Shown here: one piece after another, positions 21,128-30,607 of the stretch | How positions within the stretch are numbered: the first letter of the stretch is position 1 | Layout: every line of letters starts with the position of its first letter | DNA from: Thermoplasmata archaeon | GTDB lineage: Archaea; Thermoplasmatota; Thermoplasmata; Thermoplasmatales; Thermoplasmataceae | Assembly: GCA_021818765.1 (NCBI GenBank) | Contig: JAKATM010000004.1 | Location: 1 to 34,570, forward strand | Direction of reading: 5' to 3' | DNA: 34,570 nt | The notes under the pieces: generated by a model | Databases searched by the model: none | The model's input: only the letters and a program-made list of their open reading frames with translations | What the model was told of the DNA's origin: nothing | Made by a program: the position numbers and the translations under genes

Positions 21128-21781
21128 ATGCAGTTTAAAGCAAAACTTGTAACCTGGAAAGAGATAGTGGACTGGTGCCTCAAGCTAAGATCGAGCATTG
21201 TGGGGAAGTACAGCCCAGATGCCATAATTGGACTTTCGAGGGGGGGACTGATTCCTGCGCGCCTTCTCTCCGATTACCTTTGGATCAAGGACCTCTTTTC
21301 TGTAAAGACGGAACACTGGGGAATAACGGCATCCAAGGATGGTGAAGCTAGAATCACTACTGATTCATCCCTGCCGGTCCGTGGAAAGAATGTTCTCATT
21401 GTAGATGACATAACTGACACGGGAAGCAGCATGAAACTTGCCGTGGATACCATAAAAAAATTGGAACCAGCTTCTATCAAAACCTCGACTATGCTGCATA
21501 TCGAGCATTCTACATTTGTCCCAGATTATTATGCATCCAGCGTTTCTGCCAAGGAATGGACATGGTTTATTTTTCCATGGAATGTTTATGAGGATGTTCT
21601 GAACCTGACTGGGAAAGTCCTTCAGGCACCCATGAATGAGAAGGATCTTTCATCTTCACTTAAGGAGAATTTTGGACTCGAAATTGATGACAAGTACCTT
21701 GCGGAACTTCTGCATAACTTTGCAAATTCTGGAAAGGTTGTATCTTCTGGTGGAATGTGGAAAATGCCTGCAAGCAGATAG
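21128..21781 (+). CDS. Purine-type phosphoribosyltransferase with C-terminal extension
   Basis: 217 aa; DAIIGLSRGGLIPARLLSDYL and PRPP loop VLIVDDITDTGSSM. Confidence 0.87.
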   Translation: MQFKAKLVTWKEIVDWCLKLRSSIVGKYSPDAIIGLSRGGLIPARLLSDYLWIKDLFSVKTEHWGITASKDGEARITTDSSLPVRGKNVLIVDDITDTGSSMKLAVDTIKKLEPASIKTSTMLHIEHSTFVPDYYASSVSAKEWTWFIFPWNVYEDVLNLTGKVLQAPMNEKDLSSSLKENFGLEIDDKYLAELLHNFANSGKVVSSGGMWKMPASR

Positions 21782-21912
21782 GTTAAAACGCGCCTATTAG
21801 TGCTGTGGTTATTCCGCAATGGATTAGATCTCAAATTTCCTGCCTTTATGGAAGATGGTGCTTTCTGAAAAATCTCTGGTAAGATTTGTATGCGATACCG
21901 TAATATCCTGTC

Positions 21913-22722
21913 ATGGAAGTTGCACATACACCGGATCCAGATGATTCTTTCATGTTTTATGGAATGTTCGAGGGAAAGATCAAGGTTCATCACAAGTATG
22001 ATCAGGTCATAAAGGATATCGAAGGGCTCAACCAGGACTCGCTCTCGGCGAAATATGAGGTTACAGCAATGTCTGCACCAGCTTATGCAAGGGTATCAGA
22101 CAGGTATTACCTAACGTCTGCTGGTGCAAGTTTTGGAATCAGTTACGGTCCAATAGTAGTGGCCAAGAAGGAAGTTGACCTGTCAAAAGCGGTGGTCGGT
22201 TCCCCAGGCGATCTAACCTCTTCCCATAACCTGTACAGGATGTTCATGCCAGAGCCAAAGAAAATGGTCGTGATGCGATTCGACCAGATAGTATCGGCTG
22301 TTCTTTCAGACAAGGTTGATGCGGGCATAATTATACATGATGAGCAGCTGACCTATCAGAATAAGGGACTGGTGAAGGTGGCTGACTTGTTTAAAGAGTG
22401 GAAGGCGTATGCACCTGGACTGCCTATTCCACTTGGGTTCAACGCAATCTCAAGGAGCCTTAGCAAGGAAGAGATATATGGGTTTATGGATGATTTCCGC
22501 CGTTCAATCGATTACGGGAATGAGCATGAAGATGATGCACTCGCTTATTCAATGAAATACGCAAGATACAGTGATCTTGAGCTGGAACGCAAGTTTGTAA
22601 AGATGTACGTCAACAAATTGACCCGGGATTTCGGTTCGCAGGGTAGGTCCGCAATCGAGAAATACTTTGAGCGGGGGAAAAAGATGGGCATCATGAACAA
22701 ACCGGATCTTCAGATCATCTAG
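21913..22722 (+). CDS. MqnA/MqnD-family menaquinone (futalosine pathway) biosynthesis protein, MqnD-like
   Basis: 269 aa; N-terminal HTPDPDDSFMFYGMFEGKI is characteristic of the family; VTAMSAPAYARVSDRYYLTSAGASFGISYGPIVVAK; AGIIIHDEQLTY. Confidence 0.82.
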   Translation: MEVAHTPDPDDSFMFYGMFEGKIKVHHKYDQVIKDIEGLNQDSLSAKYEVTAMSAPAYARVSDRYYLTSAGASFGISYGPIVVAKKEVDLSKAVVGSPGDLTSSHNLYRMFMPEPKKMVVMRFDQIVSAVLSDKVDAGIIIHDEQLTYQNKGLVKVADLFKEWKAYAPGLPIPLGFNAISRSLSKEEIYGFMDDFRRSIDYGNEHEDDALAYSMKYARYSDLELERKFVKMYVNKLTRDFGSQGRSAIEKYFERGKKMGIMNKPDLQII

Positions 22723-24173
22723 GTTGCTTCTACTTCATTGGTTTGTTTTTCTGCCTCTTCGGGCGGTTTTTCCTGTGGTTCGTCTAGTCCGCCATACTGG
22801 AAGCATGATGCGAAGTGACCTGGCCTGACTTCCATAAGTTTTGGAACTCTGGGTTTCAACATCTGAATAGTAACAAAGTCGCCAGCAGGTGAAACAACAA
22901 CAGACTCTACTGCCTGCAGTGGAGTGCCTCCTTCAAGAAGGACCCTCGCCTCAATCAGCCTGTTAAGTTCCCCAACGAACTCGTATGATATGTGCGTTCC
23001 ACCTTCGAAGGTCATCTTTAGGGAATTTGTCTCAGGACCCGGAATGATTTCATGATAAGGCGGAAAATTGCTCAGATCCGTGTTCTTGTTCAATATCATG
23101 ATTTCACGTATGAGTGGGGCGACCTCAGCTGCGGTCCATCCACAATTCTTGAATGCAACCGGGCAGCGTGTGTGGAATGCACAGCCAGCCGGGATGCTAG
23201 GTATAACCGGAGAACGGTCGCCGATCTGACTATCGATCAGCCCTTTGCCGTTTTCGAGCGTGATTGAATTTGAAATAAGCTTTTTTGTGTATGGATGCAG
23301 CATACCAGAATATATGTTGGAAAGAGTCGAATATTCTACAATCTTCCCAAGGTACATGACAGCGACCCTGTCGGAAAGGACTCTAATCACATTAAGATCG
23401 TTGGATGCCACAATGTATGACATCCCTCTTGAATACTGATAGTCCCGCAGTGTGTTAAGGATCTGCGCCTTGGCCGAAATATCCATGTCGGATGTGGGTT
23501 CATCCAGTATCCCAAGCTTTGGTTCAACAGCAAGCGCCCTGGCAATGTTTACTATCTGCAGTTCCTCGACATTCATGTCGTTTGGATATTTCTGAAGATC
23601 GGATTCTCTCAGTCCTGCAGCCTCTGCAACTTCCTTTATCCTAAGGTCTATCTCCGACTTATTCAGGTCCGTTCCTCTCTTGAAGGATTCTGCAATCGTA
23701 TCCCACACCGTCTTCTTTGGATCAATGGCTGTACGCGATCCCTGAAATACAAAGTAGATCTCCTTCCTCGACTTCCTTGTTTTCCTCAGGGACTTGCCGA
23801 TAATAGAAAACCTGTTCCTGAGGTCACTCAGTTCCGGACTAATGCTTTCAACAGCCTGCGGAACTGATCCATCGGCCGGCTTGGCTCCCCGAACGTATTC
23901 TTTTTCAAGTTCCACCGCCTTGTACATAAATTCCGGAGGTGTTTCAAAGTAGACTGCTCCCGAGTTGACGGGCACCAGCCCGGCGATGGCCTTAAGCAGG
24001 ACAGATTTCCCGCTCCCGGATTCACCCACTATTCCAAGTGTTTCCCCCTCAAGCAGTTGAAGGGTGATATCATCCAGGACCTTGGTCCGGTCGCCTAGTC
24101 TCCCGGTTAGCTTTTCAAGCTCCATGTCTAGGTGCGCGACAAATACGATAGTGGTCTCATCAACTTCAGTCAT
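22719..24173 (-). CDS. Peptide-type (Dpp/Opp) ABC transporter ATP-binding protein with divergent catalytic motifs
   Basis: 484 aa; Walker A GESGSGKS, Q-loop FQGSRTAIDP, Walker B LGILDEPTS, Opp-type C-terminal GCAFHTRCPVAFKNC. Signature position reads NDMNVEELQ and the H-loop SNDL. Confidence 0.9.
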   Translation of the reverse strand: MTEVDETTIVFVAHLDMELEKLTGRLGDRTKVLDDITLQLLEGETLGIVGESGSGKSVLLKAIAGLVPVNSGAVYFETPPEFMYKAVELEKEYVRGAKPADGSVPQAVESISPELSDLRNRFSIIGKSLRKTRKSRKEIYFVFQGSRTAIDPKKTVWDTIAESFKRGTDLNKSEIDLRIKEVAEAAGLRESDLQKYPNDMNVEELQIVNIARALAVEPKLGILDEPTSDMDISAKAQILNTLRDYQYSRGMSYIVASNDLNVIRVLSDRVAVMYLGKIVEYSTLSNIYSGMLHPYTKKLISNSITLENGKGLIDSQIGDRSPVIPSIPAGCAFHTRCPVAFKNCGWTAAEVAPLIREIMILNKNTDLSNFPPYHEIIPGPETNSLKMTFEGGTHISYEFVGELNRLIEARVLLEGGTPLQAVESVVVSPAGDFVTIQMLKPRVPKLMEVRPGHFASCFQYGGLDEPQEKPPEEAEKQTNEVEAT

Positions 24174-25726
24174 CTTTCTTCCTCCACAGCTTCAGAATAA
24201 AGGAAGCACGCAACTTTGTGCCCCTCGGAGATGCTAGACAAGAGTGGCTTGCGGATTGAGCACATGTCCATCCTAAATTTGCATCGGGGATTGAATCTGC
24301 AGCCTTTTGGCGGGTTTACAAAATCAGGGGCGAAACCGGGAATATATTCAAGTTTGACGGTTTTATCGGAGACCCTCTCGGCTGCCTCAAATGTATTAAT
24401 AACTCCACTGGTGAATGGATGTTTTGAGTCATGGATTAAAACATTCATCGTTGATTCTTCTATAACATTGCCTGAATACATAACGAGTACCCTGTCCGAA
24501 ATTGCCGAAAGAACTGTGAGGTCCTTGGAGAAGACGAGAATGCTGAGGTCGTTCCTTGACCTGTGCTCCTCCTTGATAGAGGAGAGGATCTTCAGCTTTG
24601 TGTTAACATCAAAGCTTCCAGTTGGCTCATCCAGGATCATAATTTTCGGTTTTATTGAAAATGCAAGTGCAAGAGCAATCTTCTGTTTCAGGACGCTTCC
24701 CAGTTCATGCGGGTATGATTCCAGCAAGGCGTCGGTATCGACGACGCCAAAATCCCTGAGAAGGTTCCTGGCATATTTTAGTGCAATCTCGCGTATGAAA
24801 GCATGTTTGCTTCCGCTTAGTACAGATTTCTCTATCTTCTCAAACGATCCAAGAGACTTTAATTTACCCTCGGAGTTGTTAAGATCAGTCGTCAGGTCTC
24901 TAGCAAGCTCGGTGTCCTTGTCAGCTGTCGCCAGAGCGAGATCGACCTTTAGTTTGCCTATCCTCGAATTGAGATCAAATGCATTCTTGACGTTTCTCGC
25001 TTCTTCAAGGTCTGTCCTCATTTTCTCGGTCCCTGCGATAAAGAAAACTTCCTGTGCCAGATCCTCCTGGCCATACTTGAAGTCGAACGCGTCGATTATC
25101 ATGTCCCTAGTGCTGAAGAGGGCGTGATCAGTCATCCACTGTCTGATGATCCTCTTTCTTCCCGGGAGATCGGGCTGTTGTTCAACAGTGCTTACCAGCT
25201 TTTCAACATCCTCTAGAGTAAACTCCTCCCTCTGTATGATTGACTGGCATATTTCTGAGGCGTTCTGGCCCAGGATAGCCTCGAGAAATTGGTCTCCAAT
25301 TGTCTGCATAGGATTCAGGCTCCCGTACGCATGCTCGGGGACAAGTGTAATTGTTTTTCCTCTTAGAAGACGCATCAGTTCTTCCTGCTGGTTTAAGCCG
25401 CGGACCCCGCTTTTTTTCTCCTTGCCCGATGATATTGCAGCACCCAGTTTGTCCAGCCTCTTCACATCCCTGAATATGTTAAATCCATCTATGTAAACGG
25501 CACCACCAACTACGTAACCCGGTGCCCTCAGTAAATCTACTATTGATTTGGCGGCAACGGTTTTCCCGCTTCTGCTTTCTCCAAATACTCCAAGGATTTC
25601 GCTCCTGTTAAGATTGAAGGTAAGCTTGGTAAGTACTTTCGCAACGCCATCCAGTGTTATGAAATATGATTTCAATCCGTCTACTACCAGGGTGGATTCC
25701 GCATTGGTTGGGGATCCTGTAATCAT
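24170..25726 (-). CDS. Peptide-type (Dpp/Opp) ABC transporter ATP-binding protein with divergent catalytic motifs
   Basis: 518 aa; Walker A GESRSGKT, VPEHAYGSLNP at the Q-loop, YPHELGSVLKQ at the signature, IMILDEPTGSFD Walker B, SKDL at the H-loop; C-terminal GCRFNPRCKFRMDMC. 4-nt overlap with the downstream NBD gene. Confidence 0.9.
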   Translation of the reverse strand: MITGSPTNAESTLVVDGLKSYFITLDGVAKVLTKLTFNLNRSEILGVFGESRSGKTVAAKSIVDLLRAPGYVVGGAVYIDGFNIFRDVKRLDKLGAAISSGKEKKSGVRGLNQQEELMRLLRGKTITLVPEHAYGSLNPMQTIGDQFLEAILGQNASEICQSIIQREEFTLEDVEKLVSTVEQQPDLPGRKRIIRQWMTDHALFSTRDMIIDAFDFKYGQEDLAQEVFFIAGTEKMRTDLEEARNVKNAFDLNSRIGKLKVDLALATADKDTELARDLTTDLNNSEGKLKSLGSFEKIEKSVLSGSKHAFIREIALKYARNLLRDFGVVDTDALLESYPHELGSVLKQKIALALAFSIKPKIMILDEPTGSFDVNTKLKILSSIKEEHRSRNDLSILVFSKDLTVLSAISDRVLVMYSGNVIEESTMNVLIHDSKHPFTSGVINTFEAAERVSDKTVKLEYIPGFAPDFVNPPKGCRFNPRCKFRMDMCSIRKPLLSSISEGHKVACFLYSEAVEEER

Positions 25727-26691
25727 CGTTGATCATACCTCCAGCTCTTGTATCGTATTGAACGCTTTAGACCCGCTCCAAGCAGAAAAACACCTAGTGT
25801 GAAACCAAGAAGGAATAACCCGGGTACAACAAGAGGCCACCAAGTCGATGTGCCAAGAAGTGCTGAACTGTTTCCCCATGACATCATGTTCCCTATCTCA
25901 GGCATGTACTTGAATGCCGGATCGAGGTTCAGGAAGTCTACGGTTGCAATTAACTGCACAACAATGCCAAGCTCAATGAATAATCTGGCAGCGAAATCAG
26001 GTAGTATACTGGGAAAAATGTGCCTGAAGGTTATTTCGGTAGCAGTATCGCCTGAGGTCATTGCAGATGCTACAAATGCAGCCATCTTTACCGCCTTGGC
26101 CTTATTCCTAACAAAACCTGCAAAGATCGGCCACCACGCAATTGAGGTCGCTATTGCAAGATCGAGGAAACTGAATCCCATGAGGTAGGATATCAATACT
26201 GCAAGCCCAATTAATGGAATCTGAAGGAAAAAGTTGGATATTTCATTAAGTATTCTGTCAATTATTCCGCCAAAGAATCCGGCATAGAGCCCAACAACGA
26301 GCCCAATTAGCGAACTCACCACAACAACGAAAAGAGAAAAAGCCAGATCAAATTTAACAGCAGCAAGCATGACTGGTAAAATGGGCAATCCATAAAGTGT
26401 GCCACCGAGCACGTACCAGCCGGATCCTCCGAGCGGTGCAATATTGGATGATGCAGAAAGCGATCCATGGAATGCCGTCAGGGCGTTACTCATAGAACCT
26501 GATGCCCCCAAGTATCCAGGGAAAACTGTGTCGAGAAGACCAATTATGAGGTAAAAAGCAGTGATTACCGCTCCGGTTATGGCAGAGGCATTGGCCAGTG
26601 ACACTTTTACGGATTTGGTAGCCTGGCGGGACTTAAGAATCATAGTTACTGAAGGTGCTTCGAGCCTTTCTTCGCCTTCGTTCCCATCCAT
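25723..26691 (-). CDS. Peptide-type ABC transporter permease (DppC/OppC-like)
   Basis: ORF 25723-26757 trimmed to the ATG at 26691 (MDGNEGEERLEAPSV), which has ggaggtga upstream; LIGLVVGLYAGFFGGIIDRILNEISNFFLQIPLIGLAVLIS is typical of DppC. Confidence 0.88.
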   Translation of the reverse strand: MDGNEGEERLEAPSVTMILKSRQATKSVKVSLANASAITGAVITAFYLIIGLLDTVFPGYLGASGSMSNALTAFHGSLSASSNIAPLGGSGWYVLGGTLYGLPILPVMLAAVKFDLAFSLFVVVVSSLIGLVVGLYAGFFGGIIDRILNEISNFFLQIPLIGLAVLISYLMGFSFLDLAIATSIAWWPIFAGFVRNKAKAVKMAAFVASAMTSGDTATEITFRHIFPSILPDFAARLFIELGIVVQLIATVDFLNLDPAFKYMPEIGNMMSWGNSSALLGTSTWWPLVVPGLFLLGFTLGVFLLGAGLKRSIRYKSWRYDQR

Positions 26692-26692
26692 A

Positions 26693-27736
26693 TCACTCAC
26701 CTCCCGCAGCTTCTGGATCTGTAAGTACCCTGATAACACCAGAAAGGAATGATGCAATTATCACTATAACACCGAAAACAAAGAGCGTGAAGATGGCGCC
26801 AAAGTAGCTTCCTGTCAATATTGACTCATAGAATGCCCATCCGAGTCCGCGATATGTCATGACTGCCTCCACCACTATATCAAATGTGAGGATGCTGCTC
26901 ATTACAAGTGGAATGTACCTGAATAATTCCGAAGAACCTTTGATCATAAGGTAGTTCCTCACAACAATCCAACGAGGAAGACCAAGACTGCTGGCAGACT
27001 CAAGATAACCCTGTTTCAATGATTTGAGAATTCCCGAGCGATATATCTGAAGCATGGATGTGGACGCAAAAAAGATCATGAGCAGCAGAGGTATTATGAA
27101 AACGAGGATGCCGGCAGATGCCATAGAATAGTTTCCATGAATTAAGCCATCTATTACAGTTATGTGTGTCGGGAATGTCCAGTATGGAAGATTCTTAGTA
27201 GGCTCGGATATGATAAGGGATGTTTTGTAAAGGAAAAATCTAAGGAATGCCCCTATAAGGAACAATGGAAAAACTATGCCAAGACCGACATACAGGTTTG
27301 ACGCAGCCCTGGTAGTTGTGTTCACCCTCCGACTATAACCAATTCCCATGAACACAACAATGGGGACCGATATCAGGAGGGATATAGCTAGCAGGAATAC
27401 TGTTCTAGGTAAGGAAAAACCAACGACCGCAGCGACTGAGAAACCACCTAGAGTGGGATAACTAGAAGCAACGTAGCCCCAATTTCCAGAGAATACATCC
27501 TTCAGGAAATAAAAGAACTGCGTGAATGAGTTCTGGTTAATTCCCATGGATGCTCCAGCTGCCTGAAGTAGCACCGCGCTTTTATCCACGTATTCAGCTG
27601 CAAGCAGGAATGCATAGAGGAAAACCAGAAGAGCCACAAGCTCGATGACAGCAGTCAAAACCTTTTTTCGAATACCCAGCGTACTTTTCATCAGATGAGC
27701 CATCATGGGATGGTTGTAATAAAATCTTTTTATCAA
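26693..27736 (-). CDS. Peptide-type ABC transporter permease (DppB/OppB-like)
   Basis: 347 aa polytopic; LKQGYLESASSLGLPRWIVVRNYLMIKGSSELFRYIPLVMSSILTFDIVVEAVMTYRGLGWAFYESI. Confidence 0.88.
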   Translation of the reverse strand: MIKRFYYNHPMMAHLMKSTLGIRKKVLTAVIELVALLVFLYAFLLAAEYVDKSAVLLQAAGASMGINQNSFTQFFYFLKDVFSGNWGYVASSYPTLGGFSVAAVVGFSLPRTVFLLAISLLISVPIVVFMGIGYSRRVNTTTRAASNLYVGLGIVFPLFLIGAFLRFFLYKTSLIISEPTKNLPYWTFPTHITVIDGLIHGNYSMASAGILVFIIPLLLMIFFASTSMLQIYRSGILKSLKQGYLESASSLGLPRWIVVRNYLMIKGSSELFRYIPLVMSSILTFDIVVEAVMTYRGLGWAFYESILTGSYFGAIFTLFVFGVIVIIASFLSGVIRVLTDPEAAGGE

Positions 27737-27973
27737 ATGCAGATTGTCAACAATACTTTTTCATATTGAGGCAAAATTTCAGGTACGATAATAAAGCCTC
27801 ATCATGCTTAAACGAGGATTCCCTGCTTATTCACCAATAGATTCATTAAGCTTTCCCGCTTCAATTACTTTAAGACATATTTCACGCATGCTGAGCACCA
27901 GTAAATGCCGCAAAGATTTGCTTTGATTTTCGGCATGTATTAATAGATTCTTAAAATACAGTAGCTTGATCTT

Positions 27974-29710
27974 ATGACCAAAGATGAAGTAGTACTAAGA
28001 ATAGGAGGCGCTGCAGGTGAGGGTGTTCAATCTGCAGGCGCTGTCGTTGCAAAATCATTTTCCAGAACCGGTTTAAGCGTGATGACGTATAATTATTACC
28101 AAGACATTGTAAGGGGCGGACAAAGCTGGTATCAGATCCGTGCCTCCCATAATAAGGTAAGAAGCCAGGGTGACGGCCTTGACGTTCTTATAGCTTTAAA
28201 TATTGATGCTCTTGTTAGGCATACAAATCCTGAAATTAATGAAGGAGGAGCATCCCCGCTGAATGGAATAGCGATATATGATCCTTCATTGACCGGTTTC
28301 AAAAAACAGGACAAGGTCATTTACTGCCCGGTGCCGCTCACAGATATTGCAGGCAAACACAGCAAGGTTTCCCTTGTAAAGAACACGGTTGCAATCGGCG
28401 CGGCAATGGCGTCAATTGGATTGTCGTTTGACGTGGTTGCTGATGTTATCAGGGATCAGTTTGGTGGCAAAGGAGATGTAGCCGAACAGAACGTCCTGGC
28501 GGCAAAGGAAGGTTATGATTATTTCATGGAGAATTACAAGAAACTGGAAAAGAGCTTGAATTTCACAAGCAAGAAAAAATATCTGCTAGGTGGTGGAGAA
28601 GCGGTGGGACTCGGTGCCGTAAATGGCGGGCTCAGGATGTACATTGGATATCCAATGACTCCTGCCTCCTCTGCTCTTCATTACGTATCCAGCCATGCGA
28701 AGGACTTTAACCTGTTCGTCAAGGTCCCTGAGGATGAGATTTCTGCAATAAATATGGCGATAGGTGCTAATTATGCTGGTTTGAGAGCAATGACTGGATC
28801 CTCTGGCGGTGGCTTTTCGCTTATGGTGGAGGCTCTTGGAATGGCCGGAATGCTTGAAATACCTCTTGTTGTATACGAAGCACAGAGATCAGGTCCGTCG
28901 ACAGGTCTGCCTACAAAGACAGAGCAGGGCGATTTGAACCTTGTCCTTGGAGCCTCACAGGGGGATTTCCCAAGAATCGTGCTTGCCCCAAGGAATGTTT
29001 ATGATACCTTCCTCCTTACCCGGGAGGCAATGAATCTCGCTGAAAAGTATCAGACTCCTGTTATTGTGATGTCTGATCTCTATTTGGCGGAACATCTTGA
29101 GACGGTCGACAAGTTTGACTTCAATTTCAAGATAGATCATGGACTCAGGGCGCCGGACAACATGAAGAATTATAAACGCTATGAATACACTCAAAGCGGA
29201 ATTTCGCCCAGGGCAGTACCCGGGCAGCCCGGACTTATGCACAATGAGGATTCAGATGAACACTCTGAGTCGGGAGACGTGGTCTCAGATGCCGAAACAG
29301 ACCCGAAGCTTCGTATCGCAATCATGGAAAAGAGGATGAGGAAGCTTGAATCATACATTAAGGAGATGCCGCCTACCGATACATACAAACTCGACGGCGC
29401 AGATTACGCAATAGTCCAGTGGGGATCAACTCAGGGGGTTGTCGAGGAGGCAGTGGATATACTGCGAAATAAGGGTATCAAGGCTGGGGCGGTTGAGATA
29501 AATCGTGTCTTCCCTCTGAATCCAGACCTATCTGGGCTGCTTAAAAACAGGAAGAAGATAATTGTTGTTGAGAATAATTTCACGGGGCAGTTCAACAGGC
29601 TTCTCAAGTCTGAATTCCTCGTATCCACTTCACTCATTAGAAAATTCGACGGAGAAGCGTTTTATCCAGGGGCGCTGGCAGAAGAACTGGAACAGGAGAT
29701 TAAGAGGTGA
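27974..29710 (+). CDS. 2-oxoacid:ferredoxin oxidoreductase, fused gamma-alpha subunit
   Basis: 578 aa; N-terminal gamma domain RIGGAAGEGVQSAGAVVAKSFSRTG; alpha domain YIGYPMTPASSALHYV, GAMTGSSGGGFSLMVEALGMAGMLEIPLV-like, PSTGLPTKTEQGDL. Confidence 0.92.
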   Translation: MTKDEVVLRIGGAAGEGVQSAGAVVAKSFSRTGLSVMTYNYYQDIVRGGQSWYQIRASHNKVRSQGDGLDVLIALNIDALVRHTNPEINEGGASPLNGIAIYDPSLTGFKKQDKVIYCPVPLTDIAGKHSKVSLVKNTVAIGAAMASIGLSFDVVADVIRDQFGGKGDVAEQNVLAAKEGYDYFMENYKKLEKSLNFTSKKKYLLGGGEAVGLGAVNGGLRMYIGYPMTPASSALHYVSSHAKDFNLFVKVPEDEISAINMAIGANYAGLRAMTGSSGGGFSLMVEALGMAGMLEIPLVVYEAQRSGPSTGLPTKTEQGDLNLVLGASQGDFPRIVLAPRNVYDTFLLTREAMNLAEKYQTPVIVMSDLYLAEHLETVDKFDFNFKIDHGLRAPDNMKNYKRYEYTQSGISPRAVPGQPGLMHNEDSDEHSESGDVVSDAETDPKLRIAIMEKRMRKLESYIKEMPPTDTYKLDGADYAIVQWGSTQGVVEEAVDILRNKGIKAGAVEINRVFPLNPDLSGLLKNRKKIIVVENNFTGQFNRLLKSEFLVSTSLIRKFDGEAFYPGALAEELEQEIKR

Positions 29711-29714
29711 AAAT

Positions 29715-30563
29715 ATGGTAACAGTAGCAGATTTTAATGGAACGGTAAAACCGGACTGGTGCCCGGCTTGCGGTAACTTTGCACAGCTTTCGGCAATGAA
29801 GGCGGTTCTTGCAGAACTTGGAATAGAACCACACAACACAGTTGTGGTCTCTGGAATAGGTTGTTCAAGCAATTTACCAGAATTTATCAAAGCATACGGC
29901 TTTCACGGATTGCATGGAAGAGCCCTTCCTGTTGCTTCGGCAATCAAGTGGGCCAACCCGAAGCTGACCGTGATTGCATATGGCGGAGATGGGGATGGAT
30001 TCTTTGAAGGGACACAGCACTTCTACCATACCGCTAAAAGGAATGTCGATATCACATACATTGTATCTGACAACCAGATATTTGGCCTTACCACAGGGCA
30101 GGCATCGCCTACTTCGGAAATAGGATTCAAGTCCAAAACGACACCCTATGGCAATATAGAGGAGACTACCAACCCACTTACATTTGGGCTTGCAGCTGGC
30201 GCTACTTTTGTCGCAAGAGGGTTTTCAGGAGATCCTAAGCATCTTAATGAGATTATCAAGAGAGGAATACAGCACAGGGGATTCTCTTTCATAGATGTGA
30301 TGAGCCCATGTGTTACCTTCAACAAGCTCAACACATATGATTACTTCAGGAAGCGTGTCTATAAGTATGAGGCAAAGGATCTGACAGACTTCGCTTCTGC
30401 ATATAAGATATCGCAGGAATGGGGAGACAAGATACCTATTGGCATATTCTATGAAAAGTCTGAAAGATCATATATTGACATGGACCCTGTTGCCTCCCAG
30501 ATCCCTATGATTGACATTGAACCTGTAAAACTCAATGAGAAGCTTGTCGAGGAGTTCCTCTAA
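29715..30563 (+). CDS. 2-oxoacid:ferredoxin oxidoreductase, beta (TPP-binding) subunit
   Basis: ORF 29562-30563 trimmed to ATG 29715; DWCPACGNFAQLSAMKAVLAELGI, VSGIGCSSNLPEFI, HGLHGRALPVASAIKWANP, GGDGDGFFEGTQHF. Confidence 0.93.
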   Translation: MVTVADFNGTVKPDWCPACGNFAQLSAMKAVLAELGIEPHNTVVVSGIGCSSNLPEFIKAYGFHGLHGRALPVASAIKWANPKLTVIAYGGDGDGFFEGTQHFYHTAKRNVDITYIVSDNQIFGLTTGQASPTSEIGFKSKTTPYGNIEETTNPLTFGLAAGATFVARGFSGDPKHLNEIIKRGIQHRGFSFIDVMSPCVTFNKLNTYDYFRKRVYKYEAKDLTDFASAYKISQEWGDKIPIGIFYEKSERSYIDMDPVASQIPMIDIEPVKLNEKLVEEFL

Positions 30564-30607
30564 GTGTCATAGGAAATCTATAACGCCATTGGAACAATAA
30601 AAGCAAG

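Noticed and set aside
24216-25127. 303-aa plus-strand ORF
   Set aside because: Antisense to the ABC ATPase gene; low-complexity Ser/Leu-rich translation typical of a mirror frame.
27737-27973. Intergenic region between the ABC operon and the oxidoreductase as a possible RNA gene
   Set aside because: No tRNA-like or strong hairpin structure recognised; simplest reading is a divergent promoter region.
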